45,105 nt of DNA from Eubacteriales bacterium (GTDB lineage: Bacteria > Bacillota > Clostridia > Lachnospirales > Lachnospiraceae), in the NCBI GenBank assembly GCA_030539395.1, contig JAUNSC010000029.1, positions 1 to 45,105 on the forward strand, read 5' to 3'. The position numbers and the translations under genes are program-made. The first letter of the stretch is position 1. Every line of letters starts with the position of its first letter. The notes beneath the pieces were generated by a model. The model searched no databases. It was not told where the DNA came from and saw only the letters and a list, made by a program, of their open reading frames with translations. Below are positions 1-9,444 of the stretch, piece by piece.

Positions 1-119
1 AGATTTTTGCAGGAGAGGATATTAAGTATGATCCGCTGACCTTTAGTATTGGGTGTCATGTAGGACCGGGGGCTTTTGGGATGGGCATCAGTAAAAAAAT
101 CAGAGGCTTTGAAAAGTGA
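1..119 (+). CDS. DegV family protein, C-terminal fragment
   Basis: This is the last 38 codons of a gene that begins before the window; the frame starts at base 3 and ends at TGA 117-119. The tail reads IGCHVGPGAFGMGI followed by a basic end, which matches the C-terminal signature of DegV proteins (usually IGxHxGPGAxGI), where the His and Gly residues line the bound fatty-acid head group. DegV (FakB-type) proteins bind fatty acids and present them to a kinase for phospholipid synthesis, which would suit the lipid genes that follow. Only the tail is visible, so the assignment rests on one motif. Confidence 0.62.
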   Translation, partial: IFAGEDIKYDPLTFSIGCHVGPGAFGMGISKKIRGFEK

Positions 120-162
120 TAGTTTGTGTAGCTAATCCAGAGATTTGCGGCAGGGGGAAAAG

Positions 163-1695
163 ATGAGACACTCGTGGTTTCGCGCATTATTGCGCAGGCG
201 GTTAGCTGTGATATTGCTGCTGATCATGCAGATTTGGTTTCTGTTTTACATTTTTCAGAATGAAAGCTATGTTTCTACAGTGCTGCGCACAGTGGTTCAG
301 GTGATCAGTGGATTTCTTGTTCTCTCTATTATCTCGAAAAAAGATAAAGGGGCGAATAAAGTTGCATGGGTCTTTCTAATCCTTCTTTTTCCTTTGTTAG
401 GGGGATTGTTGTACCTGCTTTATCATTTTCAGTCATCGACAAGAAAATTTGGAAAGAAGATCTTACAGATTAAAGAGAAGAACAGGAAGCTCTATAAACT
501 TCCAGGGAATGTATCGGAAGCAGCTGCTATGGTAATGCAGGGACATATGCCACAGGTCCGATATCTCCAATCAGTTGGTTTTCCGATATATGATGGTACT
601 CAGACAGAATATTTTTCACCGGGTGAAGCGTTTTTTCCAGATCTGCTTACAGAATTGAAAAAAGCCAGAAACTATATTTTTATGGAGTATTTTATAATCC
701 AGGAAGGTTTGATGTGGAACACTGTTCTGGCTATTTTGAAGGAAAAGGTATGCCAGGGGATAGAAGTGCGGGTTATCTATGATGATATAGGATGTTTTTT
801 GACATTGCAGAAAAATTATGCTGCACAGCTTGAACAGTATGGCATTAAATGTGAATTATTTAATCCTTTTCGTCCAATTCTCTCTGCCGTCCAGAATAAC
901 CGTGACCATAGGAAGATTACTGTAATTGATGGAAAAGTGGCATTTACCGGAGGTCTGAATTTAGCAGATGAATATATTAATACATATGAAAAACATGGGT
1001 ATTGGAAAGATGCGGTCATAAAAGTAGAAGGAAAGGCGGCATGGAGCCTGACGTTGATGTTCCTTGAAATGTGGGAATTATGCCGGGGAGGACACGAAGG
1101 AGCAGAACAGTTTTTTCCGAAAAACGAGATTATGGATAGGATAATTACAGATGGATTTGTCCAGCCGTATTCCGACAGTCCTATGGATGATGAAAATGTG
1201 GGGGAGCATGTGTATCTTCAGATTATAAATAATGCGAAGGACTATGTTTATATCTGCACACCATATCTGATTGTAGATGACAGTATGGTATCCTCTCTGT
1301 GTCTGGCAGCAAAAAGCGGTGTGGATGTGCGTATTATTACTCCGTATATCTGGGATAAAGCACTGATCCATATGACAACACGTTCTTATTACAGAGAGCT
1401 GATACAGGGCGGGGTGAAAATCTACGAGTATTCAAAAGGATTTATGCATTCGAAAACATTTGTTTCCGATGATCATACGGCTACCGTAGGGACGACAAAT
1501 CTGGACTTCAGGAGTCTGTACCTGCATTTTGAATGCGGGGTGTGGATGTATGACAGTAAGGCTGTTTTGCAGGTAAAACAGGATTTTATGGATACATTGG
1601 GGCAGTGTCATCAGATCCTGCCAGAAGAATGCAAGGGCAATCTTGCCACCAGATTGTTCCAGGATTTTCTCAGGGTGTTTGCACCATTGATGTAG
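163..1695 (+). CDS. cls: Cardiolipin synthase (phospholipase D superfamily)
   Basis: Membrane enzyme expected to condense two phosphatidylglycerols into cardiolipin. The 510-residue protein has two hydrophobic helices near the N-terminus (about residues 12-30 and 38-88, the PLDc_N region) and two HKD catalytic motifs: HRKITVIDG with His at about 249, and HSKTFVSDD with His at about 429, followed by the usual GTTNLDFRS. The length is normal for Cls. An upstream in-frame TTG at 145 exists, but the purine-rich site GGGGGA at 153-158 is correctly spaced only for ATG 163. It is followed by a bidirectional hairpin shared with the convergent TetR gene. A second PLD-like gene lies 700 bases downstream, so this cell probably has a division of labour between two such enzymes. 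Confidence 0.9.
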   Translation: MRHSWFRALLRRRLAVILLLIMQIWFLFYIFQNESYVSTVLRTVVQVISGFLVLSIISKKDKGANKVAWVFLILLFPLLGGLLYLLYHFQSSTRKFGKKILQIKEKNRKLYKLPGNVSEAAAMVMQGHMPQVRYLQSVGFPIYDGTQTEYFSPGEAFFPDLLTELKKARNYIFMEYFIIQEGLMWNTVLAILKEKVCQGIEVRVIYDDIGCFLTLQKNYAAQLEQYGIKCELFNPFRPILSAVQNNRDHRKITVIDGKVAFTGGLNLADEYINTYEKHGYWKDAVIKVEGKAAWSLTLMFLEMWELCRGGHEGAEQFFPKNEIMDRIITDGFVQPYSDSPMDDENVGEHVYLQIINNAKDYVYICTPYLIVDDSMVSSLCLAAKSGVDVRIITPYIWDKALIHMTTRSYYRELIQGGVKIYEYSKGFMHSKTFVSDDHTATVGTTNLDFRSLYLHFECGVWMYDSKAVLQVKQDFMDTLGQCHQILPEECKGNLATRLFQDFLRVFAPLM

Positions 1696-1708
1696 GAAAG
1701 GAAAAATA

Positions 1709-1734
1709 AAAGCACTGCGCTTTTGCAGTGCTTT
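1709..1734. terminator. Bidirectional intrinsic terminator
   Basis: A perfect 10-bp stem AAAGCACTGC / GCAGTGCTTT with a 6-base loop lies between the stop codons of the convergent cls and tetR genes. A-rich sequence on one side and T-rich on the other allow it to serve both strands. Confidence 0.85.
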
Positions 1735-1740
1735 CAAATA

Positions 1741-2310
1741 TTAGTGCTTATTCGATGTGGATGCTGCAGATTTCAGGAAAGCCTGTTGACCTGAACCGCC
1801 AAGAAGATCCGTAATGCGTTCAAATCCTTTAAGGAGGTCATACCCCATTCCGTTTTCCAGCCAGTCCAGGAAAATGCCCACAAGGGTGCATTTATAAAAT
1901 CGGATCAGCAGTTTCTTGTCTTCCGGGGGAAGTGTCAGACCTGCCGTGACAGTCTCGATGTATTGGGTGATGACATAAAGGCAAATCCGTTCCAACTGCA
2001 TAACGAATGCTTCGCGCTGAGCGGAACGGTAAATATGGAGCAGTGCTTTCTTTTTTTTCAAGCAGTGCTCGGCAAGCGGCGCAAGACAGTCAAATGGTGA
2101 GCCGAATTGGCTGTAGGTCTGGATGATCAGATCGGCATCCTTTTTAATCGTATATTCCAGAAGCTCCGGAATATCATGAAAATGGTAATAAAAGGTGTTT
2201 CGGTTGATCTGGCAGCGGTCTACGATGTCTTTTACAGTGATTTTGTTGTAGGGGCCTTCTTCCAGCAGTTGCCAGAAAGTTTCAATAATTGCTGTTTTGG
2301 TACGATTCAT
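1741..2310 (-). CDS. TetR/AcrR family transcriptional regulator
   Basis: A 189-residue protein with a classical TetR N-terminal helix-turn-helix: ITVKDIVDRCQINRNTFYYHF at about residues 21-41, where the NTFYYHF recognition helix is diagnostic. The C-terminal ligand domain is helical and not assignable to a specific effector; it looks like the TetR_C_8 group. ATG 2310 is preferred over the in-frame TTG at 2319; the ribosome site is weak. The gene is divergent from the PLD-patatin-ATPase-FtsH run, with about 108 bp between start codons, so repression of that run is the natural inference. No palindrome in the gap is good enough to name an operator. Confidence 0.85.
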   Translation of the reverse strand: MNRTKTAIIETFWQLLEEGPYNKITVKDIVDRCQINRNTFYYHFHDIPELLEYTIKKDADLIIQTYSQFGSPFDCLAPLAEHCLKKKKALLHIYRSAQREAFVMQLERICLYVITQYIETVTAGLTLPPEDKKLLIRFYKCTLVGIFLDWLENGMGYDLLKGFERITDLLGGSGQQAFLKSAASTSNKH

Positions 2311-2418
2311 ATATATCAACTCGCATTACATTTTTTTCAGTATAACACAAAATGCCGTGAAAAACAAAAGAATTTGTCGAAGGTTCCATAAAACTGTTTT
2401 TACAAGAGGGTGGCATTC

Positions 2419-3792
2419 ATGAAAAAAGTTATGAAATTCATAAAAAGACTTTTGCAAATATGGCTCATTTATGCAGCTATAGGACTGGTCATCCTGCCGC
2501 TTTACCACAAACCGTCCGTGCATGCAGGAGACGGCAGAAAGGGGCGGCAATGCACAGGGCAGGAGCGGATACGGAGCATTGATACGAACATGGATGCATT
2601 GTTGTGGCGGCTGCGCCTGATCGAAGAGGCGGAGGAACGAATCGTGCTGGTAACGTTTGATTTCCGTGATGACAACAGTGGTCAGGATATCATGTCCGCT
2701 TTGTTAAACGCCGCGGATAGGGGCGTCGAGGTACAGATACTGGTGGACGGCATGAACGGAAGCCTGTGGCTGCCAACAAGCAGGAATTTCCGGGAACTGG
2801 CTGCCCATGAAAATGTGGAGGTACGGTTATATAATCCCATTAATCTGCTGTTACCATGGAAGATTAATTACCGTATGCATGATAAGTATTTGATTGCAGA
2901 TGATTTCGCTTATATCCTTGGTGGGAGGAACACGGATGACCTGTTTCTGGGGAATTATGTGGAGTCCTGTAACGAGGATCGGGACATCCTGGTATATGAA
3001 ACGGTTCCGGGATCGGGAAGTTCCTATATCCAACTGCAGGAATATTTTGAACGGATATGGGATCTGCCATGCTGCAAACAATATGGCTGGAGGGCAAAAG
3101 GGGAAGGCGGGCTGAGGTCGCATTACCAGGAGGTTCAGATGAAATACCCTGAAGTGTTTACCGAAACGGAGTGGGAAAAGGAAACTGTCACAACGGAAGG
3201 GATTGAGCTGTGTACAAATCCGATGGAACCGGAGAATAAGCATCCCATGCTTTGGGACAGGTTGGTAGAAGAAATGGGACAAGGTGGAGATATCCTGATC
3301 CAGACACCTTATATCATATGCAGCAGAACCATGTACCGGGATCTGACAGAACTATGTGAGGAGAGCCCTGGAACAGAACTCATTATTAATGCAGTGGAGG
3401 GTGGCAGCAATCCATTTGGATGCACTGATTACATGAACCAGAAAAGGAAGATCCGAAAAACCGGAGTTTGTATCTGTGAATATCTGGGAGAGCAGGCATT
3501 GCACACGAAGACAATACTGACAGGGGATCATATCAGTATCGTAGGTTCCTGTAATCTGGATATGCGGAGTGTCTATCTGGATACGGAGTTGATGTTGGTT
3601 ATTGACAGCAGGGAATTGAATGCTTCCCTGCGGGAACAGGCAGAGCTGCTGAAACAGAAGAGTCGGAAGGTATCCCCGGATGGAATGGTTGTGGAAGGGG
3701 AAGGCTATCAGGAGACGGAGCAGGGAATTGGAAAAGCAGTTTTTTACCAGATTCTGCGGGTGGTGCTCATACCCTTCCGGCATCTGCTTTGA
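2419..3792 (+). CDS. Phospholipase D-like / cardiolipin synthase-like protein
   Basis: A 457-residue PLD-superfamily protein. An N-terminal hydrophobic stretch (about residues 10-25) anchors it to the membrane. Two catalytic HKD motifs are intact: HDKYLIADD with His at about 154, and HTKTILTGD with His at about 362 followed by GSCNLDMRS. It lacks the double N-terminal helices of ordinary Cls, so it could be a phospholipase, a transphosphatidylase or a second cardiolipin synthase. GAGGG at 2406-2410 sets the start at ATG 2419. It is the first gene of a co-directional run with a patatin lipase, a P-type ATPase and FtsH, 36 bp upstream of the patatin gene. Confidence 0.8.
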   Translation: MKKVMKFIKRLLQIWLIYAAIGLVILPLYHKPSVHAGDGRKGRQCTGQERIRSIDTNMDALLWRLRLIEEAEERIVLVTFDFRDDNSGQDIMSALLNAADRGVEVQILVDGMNGSLWLPTSRNFRELAAHENVEVRLYNPINLLLPWKINYRMHDKYLIADDFAYILGGRNTDDLFLGNYVESCNEDRDILVYETVPGSGSSYIQLQEYFERIWDLPCCKQYGWRAKGEGGLRSHYQEVQMKYPEVFTETEWEKETVTTEGIELCTNPMEPENKHPMLWDRLVEEMGQGGDILIQTPYIICSRTMYRDLTELCEESPGTELIINAVEGGSNPFGCTDYMNQKRKIRKTGVCICEYLGEQALHTKTILTGDHISIVGSCNLDMRSVYLDTELMLVIDSRELNASLREQAELLKQKSRKVSPDGMVVEGEGYQETEQGIGKAVFYQILRVVLIPFRHLL

Positions 3793-3828
3793 AAAAGATG
3801 GATTGGAAGAAAAGATTGGAGGAACAAA

Positions 3829-4683
3829 ATGAAAACGGGAGTAGTTGATGTTGGAGGCGGCTTGAGAGGTATTTATGCGGCAGGAGTGTTTGATTATTGT
3901 CTGGATGCCGGGATTCGGTTTGATGTTTGTATTGGTGTTTCGGCAGGAAGTGCAAACATTGCCTCCTATCTGGCGGGGCAGAGAGGGCGGAATTATCAGT
4001 TTTATTCTGAATATTCGTTTCGGAAGAAATATATGAGTTTTCGGAACTTTGTTTTCAAAAAATCCTACATTGATATGAACTACCTGTATGGAACGTTAAG
4101 TAATTCCACAGGAGAGAACCCGCTGGATTATCCGAAAATAGTCCGGAATCCGTCGGAAATGCTGGTAGTAGCATCGAATGCACAGACAGGGAAACCAGCT
4201 TATTTTAATAAAAATGATTTAAAACAGGATAATTACAGTATTCTAAAGGCATCCTGTTCCATCCCATTTGTGTGCAGACCTTATGAAATAGAAGGTATAC
4301 CTTATTATGACGGGGCATTAAGTGATCCGGTTCCGGTAGAAAAAGCATTTCAATACGGTTGTGATAAAGTAGTAGTTATTTTGACCAAACCGGAAGACTT
4401 TATCAGGGATCCTGGGAAGGATGAGAAATTTGCAAAGCGGATTCAGAAAAAATATCCGGTATCTGCAGAGAATCTCAGGCAAAGAGCGGAGAAGTATAAC
4501 CGGGAAGTTGAACTGGCGAAGCAGTACAGAGACCAGGGACGAGTTTTGATCATAGCTCCCGATGATACCTGTGGGGTAGATACCCTGACAAGAGACCGGG
4601 AAGCCCTGAAGTGTTTTTATAGGAAGGGGTATGAGGACGCACAAACTATCGAGGAGTTTTTAAAACTGGCAGGTAAGAAATGA
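3829..4683 (+). CDS. Patatin-like phospholipase
   Basis: A 284-residue cytoplasmic lipid acyl hydrolase. It opens with the oxyanion loop GGGLRGIYAAG (about residues 8-18), carries the nucleophile elbow GVSAG with Ser at about 38, and has the partner aspartate in DGAL at about 161 (DGA in place of the more common DGG). These form the Ser-Asp dyad of patatins, which release fatty acids from membrane lipids. The length is typical of bacterial patatins of the RssA/YjjU type. GGAGG at 3818-3822 gives a well-placed start. Its position after a PLD-like gene suggests joint phospholipid turnover; the substrate cannot be read from the sequence. Confidence 0.88.
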   Translation: MKTGVVDVGGGLRGIYAAGVFDYCLDAGIRFDVCIGVSAGSANIASYLAGQRGRNYQFYSEYSFRKKYMSFRNFVFKKSYIDMNYLYGTLSNSTGENPLDYPKIVRNPSEMLVVASNAQTGKPAYFNKNDLKQDNYSILKASCSIPFVCRPYEIEGIPYYDGALSDPVPVEKAFQYGCDKVVVILTKPEDFIRDPGKDEKFAKRIQKKYPVSAENLRQRAEKYNREVELAKQYRDQGRVLIIAPDDTCGVDTLTRDREALKCFYRKGYEDAQTIEEFLKLAGKK

Positions 4684-4764
4684 AAGCGATGCGGATGACC
4701 TTTTAGCCAGGTTGTTGAAATGCTTTATATAAATAGTCAATTTAAATTTACAGGAGGAATTATT

Positions 4765-7422
4765 ATGAGCGATAACCAAAGTGGCATATCATGGCATTCA
4801 GAGACGGCGGGGCAGGTAGTACATACGTTGAAAAGCAGTGCGGACGGACTGAGTGATGAGGAAGCCCGAAGTCGTCTGCAAAAGTATGGGAAAAACGAGC
4901 TGCAGAAAAAGAAAAAGAAGACGATAGGCAAAATGCTTGTGGAACAGATCACGGATGTTATGGTACTGATTCTTGTGGGAGCGGCAGTTTTATCCATGTT
5001 ACTGGGAGAATGGGCAGAGGCTTTTGTGATTTTCACCATCATCGTGGTGGATGCAGTCATTGGGGTAATCCAGGAGAACAAGGCATCCAATGCTCTGGAG
5101 ACATTGAAGCAGATGAGTGCGCCCACAGCGTGCGTGCGACGGAACGGTGAAGAAAGCATTATCCCAGCCAGCGAGATTGTCCCGGGTGACATTGTTATTT
5201 TGGAAGACGGAGCTATTGTTCCGGCAGATCTTCGCCTGATCCGGGAAAACCGGCTTGCGGTACAGGAGGCATCCCTGACAGGGGAGTCCATTCCGGTGGA
5301 GAAAGACTGTGAAACAATTCTTCCGGCGGACGCACCTCTTGGAAGCAGGGGAAATATGACGTATACGTCTTCGATTGTTATGTATGGCAACGCGGAGGGT
5401 ATCGTTGTCGGAACGGGTATGAATACGGAGATTGGACGGATTGCCAGTATGCTGGAGAACCAGGATGAGCTTGATACTCCGCTAAAGCGCAAATTAGATG
5501 CAGTGGGTAAAACGCTGAGTCTTGTGGGTTTTGTGGTCTGCGTGGTAATCTTTGTAATCGGTTCCCTTTATGGCCGCCCCTGGATACCGCTTTTAATGAC
5601 AGCTGTTTCCCTTGCGATTTCTATTATTCCGGAAGGGCTTCCGGCGACTGCGACAATCGTTATGGCTCTTGGCGTGCAGCGTATGGCAAAACAGAACGCA
5701 ATCATCCGTAAGCTCCCGGCTGTGGAGACACTGGGCAGTGCCACAGTGATCTGCTGCGATAAAACGGGCACTCTGACGCAGAACCGCATGACTGTTACCC
5801 ATGTGGCGTTTGAGAAATCCTTTCAAAACGGAAATGCTTCATCTGTGGATACGATTCAGGAATTTCAGGGAGAAAATGCAGAACTTCTCAAGATAGCAGC
5901 CCTGTGTAATAATGCATCCTTGAATCCGGATTGTCCGGGGGAGATCATTGGCGATCCGACGGAAGGTGCCCTGCTCACCTTTGCGGGAAAGTATGGGTTT
6001 GACCCTGATCTTCTGGAAAAAAGAATGCCAAGAGTGTTTGAGCAGCCCTTTGATTCCATCAGAAAGCGTATGACTACCGTACATAAAAATGGTGAGGAGA
6101 TTATTGCTTACACGAAAGGAGCGGTGGAGGAAATACTGCCGCTCTGTTCCCACATCGTGACAGAGCAGGGAATCCGACCGATGACCGAAACGGACCGGAA
6201 ACAGATTTTAGATCTTTGTATGAAAATGTCGGAGGAAGCCCTTCGTGTCCTGGGATTTGCAAAACGGACACTTTCCTGTGTTCCAGCGGATGAAAATGAG
6301 AATATGGAAGAAGATATGACCTTCGTGGGAATGACAGGAATGATCGATCCTCCGCGTAAAGAAGTCATCCAGGCAGTGGAAACCTGCCACGAGGCAGGAA
6401 TCCGTGTAATCATGATTACAGGGGATCACAAGGTGACTGCTCTTGAAATTGCAAGGCAGCTCCATATTTTCCAGGAGGGGAATACAGTGGTTACAGGGCC
6501 GGAGCTGGATGAAATGACGGATGAACAGATAAGGGAAGCCGTAAAGACGGCGGCTGTTTTTGCCCGTGTTTCCCCATCGGATAAACTGCGCATCATCAAA
6601 GCGTTACAGAGTAATGAAGAAGTAGCGGCCATGACCGGAGACGGTGTCAATGACTCTCCGGCACTTAAGGCAGCTGATATCGGTATCGCAATGGGAAAAT
6701 CCGGCACGGATGTGGCAAAGGATGCTTCGGATATGATACTGATGGATGATAATTTCACAACCATTGAGTATGCCATCCGGGAAGGAAGGCGCATTTACCG
6801 TAACATCCAAAAAGTGATCCAGTTTTTGCTTGCCGGAAATATTGCTGAGATTCTGACTTTGTTTATTGCTACTTTATTTAACTGGGATGCACCAATCTTG
6901 GCAGTCCAGATTTTATTGGTCAACCTGATCACAGACACGCTTCCGGCACTGGCTCTTGGAGTCGATCCGGCAGAAAAGAATATCATGAAGTATAAGCCGG
7001 TGAAATCAGGCACGCTTTTTGAACGCGGATTGATTGTAAGAGTGTGCCTGCATGGAACGTTTATTTCGGCAGCGACAATAGGGGCGTTTCAGGTTGGTGT
7101 ACATATGGATGGGTATGAGGCCGGAATGACAATGGCATTCCTTGTCCTGGCAATCTCACAGCTGCTGCATGCACTGAATCAGCGTTCCAATACGGAATCT
7201 ATCTTTTCAACTGGAAATGGACATAATCCGCATTTATTTAATTCTATTGCAGGCTCTGCGCTTGTACTGGCGATTGTTTTGCTGGTACCGTATCTGCGGA
7301 CTATATTCAGTCTGACAATGATCACTGCAAAAGAATGGGGAGTTGTAGCACTGTTTTCCGTACTTCCTCTGGCGGCAGTGGAATTGACGAAGGTATTTAT
7401 CCGTTTGAACAGGAAAATATAG
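4765..7422 (+). CDS. Calcium-type P-type ATPase (P2A family)
   Basis: An 885-residue cation pump. In order: N-terminal cation-ATPase domain, actuator loop with TGES at about residue 172, helix 4 with PEGLP (ion-binding), phosphorylation motif DKTGTLT with Asp at about 332, the hinge MTGDGVNDSPALK, and helix 6 with NLITDTLPALALG, which resembles the SERCA/PMCA-like bacterial pumps. PEGLP with ND/TD in helix 6 favours Ca2+, though Mn2+ is possible. ATG 4765 has AGGAGG at 4753-4758; an earlier in-frame ATG at 4720 has none. It lies 31 bp before ftsH, so the two are probably cotranscribed. Confidence 0.92.
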   Translation: MSDNQSGISWHSETAGQVVHTLKSSADGLSDEEARSRLQKYGKNELQKKKKKTIGKMLVEQITDVMVLILVGAAVLSMLLGEWAEAFVIFTIIVVDAVIGVIQENKASNALETLKQMSAPTACVRRNGEESIIPASEIVPGDIVILEDGAIVPADLRLIRENRLAVQEASLTGESIPVEKDCETILPADAPLGSRGNMTYTSSIVMYGNAEGIVVGTGMNTEIGRIASMLENQDELDTPLKRKLDAVGKTLSLVGFVVCVVIFVIGSLYGRPWIPLLMTAVSLAISIIPEGLPATATIVMALGVQRMAKQNAIIRKLPAVETLGSATVICCDKTGTLTQNRMTVTHVAFEKSFQNGNASSVDTIQEFQGENAELLKIAALCNNASLNPDCPGEIIGDPTEGALLTFAGKYGFDPDLLEKRMPRVFEQPFDSIRKRMTTVHKNGEEIIAYTKGAVEEILPLCSHIVTEQGIRPMTETDRKQILDLCMKMSEEALRVLGFAKRTLSCVPADENENMEEDMTFVGMTGMIDPPRKEVIQAVETCHEAGIRVIMITGDHKVTALEIARQLHIFQEGNTVVTGPELDEMTDEQIREAVKTAAVFARVSPSDKLRIIKALQSNEEVAAMTGDGVNDSPALKAADIGIAMGKSGTDVAKDASDMILMDDNFTTIEYAIREGRRIYRNIQKVIQFLLAGNIAEILTLFIATLFNWDAPILAVQILLVNLITDTLPALALGVDPAEKNIMKYKPVKSGTLFERGLIVRVCLHGTFISAATIGAFQVGVHMDGYEAGMTMAFLVLAISQLLHALNQRSNTESIFSTGNGHNPHLFNSIAGSALVLAIVLLVPYLRTIFSLTMITAKEWGVVALFSVLPLAAVELTKVFIRLNRKI

Positions 7423-7453
7423 ACCCCACAAAACAGAATGGAGGGAAACTGAG

Positions 7454-9268
7454 ATGAACGAAGTGAAAACACCGAAAAAGCCTATCCTCTTTTATTATGG
7501 TATTGCATTACTGGTTCTGATGCTTTTTAATTTTTGGCTGATGCCGCGCATTGTTCAGATGCAGGTGAAGGAAGTAGATTATGGGACATTTATGTCCATG
7601 ATAGAGGAAGAAAAGATAGGACGCGTGGAAATACAAAATAACAAGATCATCTTTACGGACAAGGAAGACAGCATGATCTATAAAACCGGTCTTATGAATG
7701 ACCCGGAGCTTACCATGCGGCTGTATCAATCCGGCGCAAAATTTGCCAGTGAGATCATAGAACCGACATCTCCGCTTTTAAGTTTCCTTTTATCATGGAT
7801 TTTGCCTCTGTTGATTTTCTTTGGCATTGGACAGTATATGACAAAGAGAATGATGAAAAATATGGGCGGCGGGAACTCCATGATGTTTAATATGGGGAAA
7901 AGTAATGCCAAGGTTTATGTGAAATCCTCTGACGGAATTAAATTTTCAGATGTCGCCGGTGAGGATGAGGCAAAAGAAAATCTGACGGAGATTGTGGAAT
8001 ACCTGCACAATCCGGGGAAATATAAGGAAATCGGAGCTTCCATGCCAAAGGGAATCCTGCTTGTAGGCCCTCCCGGAACAGGAAAAACGATGCTTGCCAA
8101 AGCAGTGGCCGGTGAAGCAAATGTACCGTTTTTCTCCATGTCCGGTTCAGAGTTCGTTGAGATGTTTGTCGGTATGGGAGCCTCAAAAGTCAGGGATCTG
8201 TTTAAGCAGGCAAAAGAAAAAGCCCCCTGCATTGTATTTATTGATGAGATTGACGCGATCGGAAAGAAGCGGGATGGACAGGTTGGCGGAAATGATGAGC
8301 GGGAGCAGACCTTGAACCAACTTTTGACGGAAATGGATGGATTTGAAGGGAATAACGGAGTGATCATTCTGGCCGCTACCAATAGGCCGGAATCCTTGGA
8401 CCCGGCGTTGCTGCGTCCTGGGCGGTTTGACAGACGGGTTCCGGTGGAGCTGCCTGACTTAAAAGGCAGAGAGGAAATCTTAAAAGTTCATGCAAAAAAG
8501 ATAAAGGTTGGCCAGGATGTAGATTTTACAAAGATTGCCCGTATGGCGTCCGGTGCTTCTGGCGCGGAACTCGCTAACATTGTCAATGAGGCAGCACTGC
8601 GTGCAGTGCGTGATGGAAGAAGCTACGCAACCCAGGCGGATCTGGAGGAAAGCATTGAAGTGGTTATCGCAGGTTATCAGAAGAAAAATGCAATCCTTAC
8701 AGATAAGGAAAAGCTGATTGTTTCCTATCACGAGATTGGTCATGCCCTGGTGGCAGCAAAACAGACGCACTCTGCGCCAGTACAGAAGATCACGATTGTT
8801 CCCCGGACATCCGGCGCACTTGGATATACGATGCAGGTGGAGGAGGGCAATCATTACCTGATGACAAAGGAAGAAATTGAAAATAAGATCGCAACGTTCA
8901 CTGGTGGACGTGCAGCGGAAGAAGTAGTATTTGGTTCCGTCACAACCGGTGCCTCCAATGATATTGAACAGGCAACCAGGCTGGCTCGTGCGATGATAAC
9001 CAGATATGGGATGAGCGATGACTTCGATATGGTCGCAATGGAAACCGTATCCAACCAATATCTGGGTGGTGATACTTCTCTTGCATGTTCCGCCCAAATG
9101 CAGGCAAAAATTGATGAGCAGGTGATAGAGCTTGTGAAGTCACAGCATGAAAAGGCGGTACAGATTTTGTTGGATAATCGCAGTAAGCTGGATGAACTGG
9201 CAAATTTTCTGTATGAGAGAGAAACGATTACCGGGGAGGAATTCATGGGGATTCTGGAATCCTCATAA
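7454..9268 (+). CDS. ftsH: ATP-dependent zinc metalloprotease FtsH
   Basis: A 604-residue membrane-anchored AAA+ protease. Two N-terminal transmembrane helices (about residues 13-31 and 103-122) flank an extracytoplasmic domain; the AAA module has Walker A GPPGTGKT at about 205, Walker B IVFIDEIDAIG and the SRH region NRPESLDPALLRPGRFDRR; the zinc site HEIGH is at about 426. The length is normal. It degrades misfolded or regulated membrane proteins. Genomes of this kind usually have a main ftsH near tilS/hpt; this copy sits with a P-ATPase and lipid enzymes, so it may be a second, specialised FtsH. A hairpin at 9300-9339 ends the transcript. Confidence 0.95.
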   Translation: MNEVKTPKKPILFYYGIALLVLMLFNFWLMPRIVQMQVKEVDYGTFMSMIEEEKIGRVEIQNNKIIFTDKEDSMIYKTGLMNDPELTMRLYQSGAKFASEIIEPTSPLLSFLLSWILPLLIFFGIGQYMTKRMMKNMGGGNSMMFNMGKSNAKVYVKSSDGIKFSDVAGEDEAKENLTEIVEYLHNPGKYKEIGASMPKGILLVGPPGTGKTMLAKAVAGEANVPFFSMSGSEFVEMFVGMGASKVRDLFKQAKEKAPCIVFIDEIDAIGKKRDGQVGGNDEREQTLNQLLTEMDGFEGNNGVIILAATNRPESLDPALLRPGRFDRRVPVELPDLKGREEILKVHAKKIKVGQDVDFTKIARMASGASGAELANIVNEAALRAVRDGRSYATQADLEESIEVVIAGYQKKNAILTDKEKLIVSYHEIGHALVAAKQTHSAPVQKITIVPRTSGALGYTMQVEEGNHYLMTKEEIENKIATFTGGRAAEEVVFGSVTTGASNDIEQATRLARAMITRYGMSDDFDMVAMETVSNQYLGGDTSLACSAQMQAKIDEQVIELVKSQHEKAVQILLDNRSKLDELANFLYERETITGEEFMGILESS

Positions 9269-9299
9269 AAGATTGAGCTACATACCTTTCCTTATGCGG

Positions 9300-9339
9300 A
9301 AAAGACAGAGAAATCTGCCATGCAGGCAGAATGTCTTTT
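9300..9339 (+). terminator. Probable terminator after ftsH
   Basis: A two-part hairpin: outer stem AAAAGACA / TGTCTTTT and inner stem TCTGCC / GGCAGA around a short loop, ending in TTTTATAT. It lies 31 bases after the ftsH stop. Confidence 0.65.
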
Positions 9340-9444
9340 ATATAGATTAGCAAAGCGGCCTGAAGGTTATGAAGTTTATAATTCCCTTTTTTGCATATAA
9401 CTGAAACGACCGTTTTGCATTTAAAAAGGAGATGAAAGACCAGA

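Noticed and set aside
4737-5492. A 251-codon open frame on the minus strand
   Set aside because: It lies fully inside the P-type ATPase gene on the other strand, has Ser/Pro-rich low-complexity sequence and no ribosome site; it is an antisense shadow.
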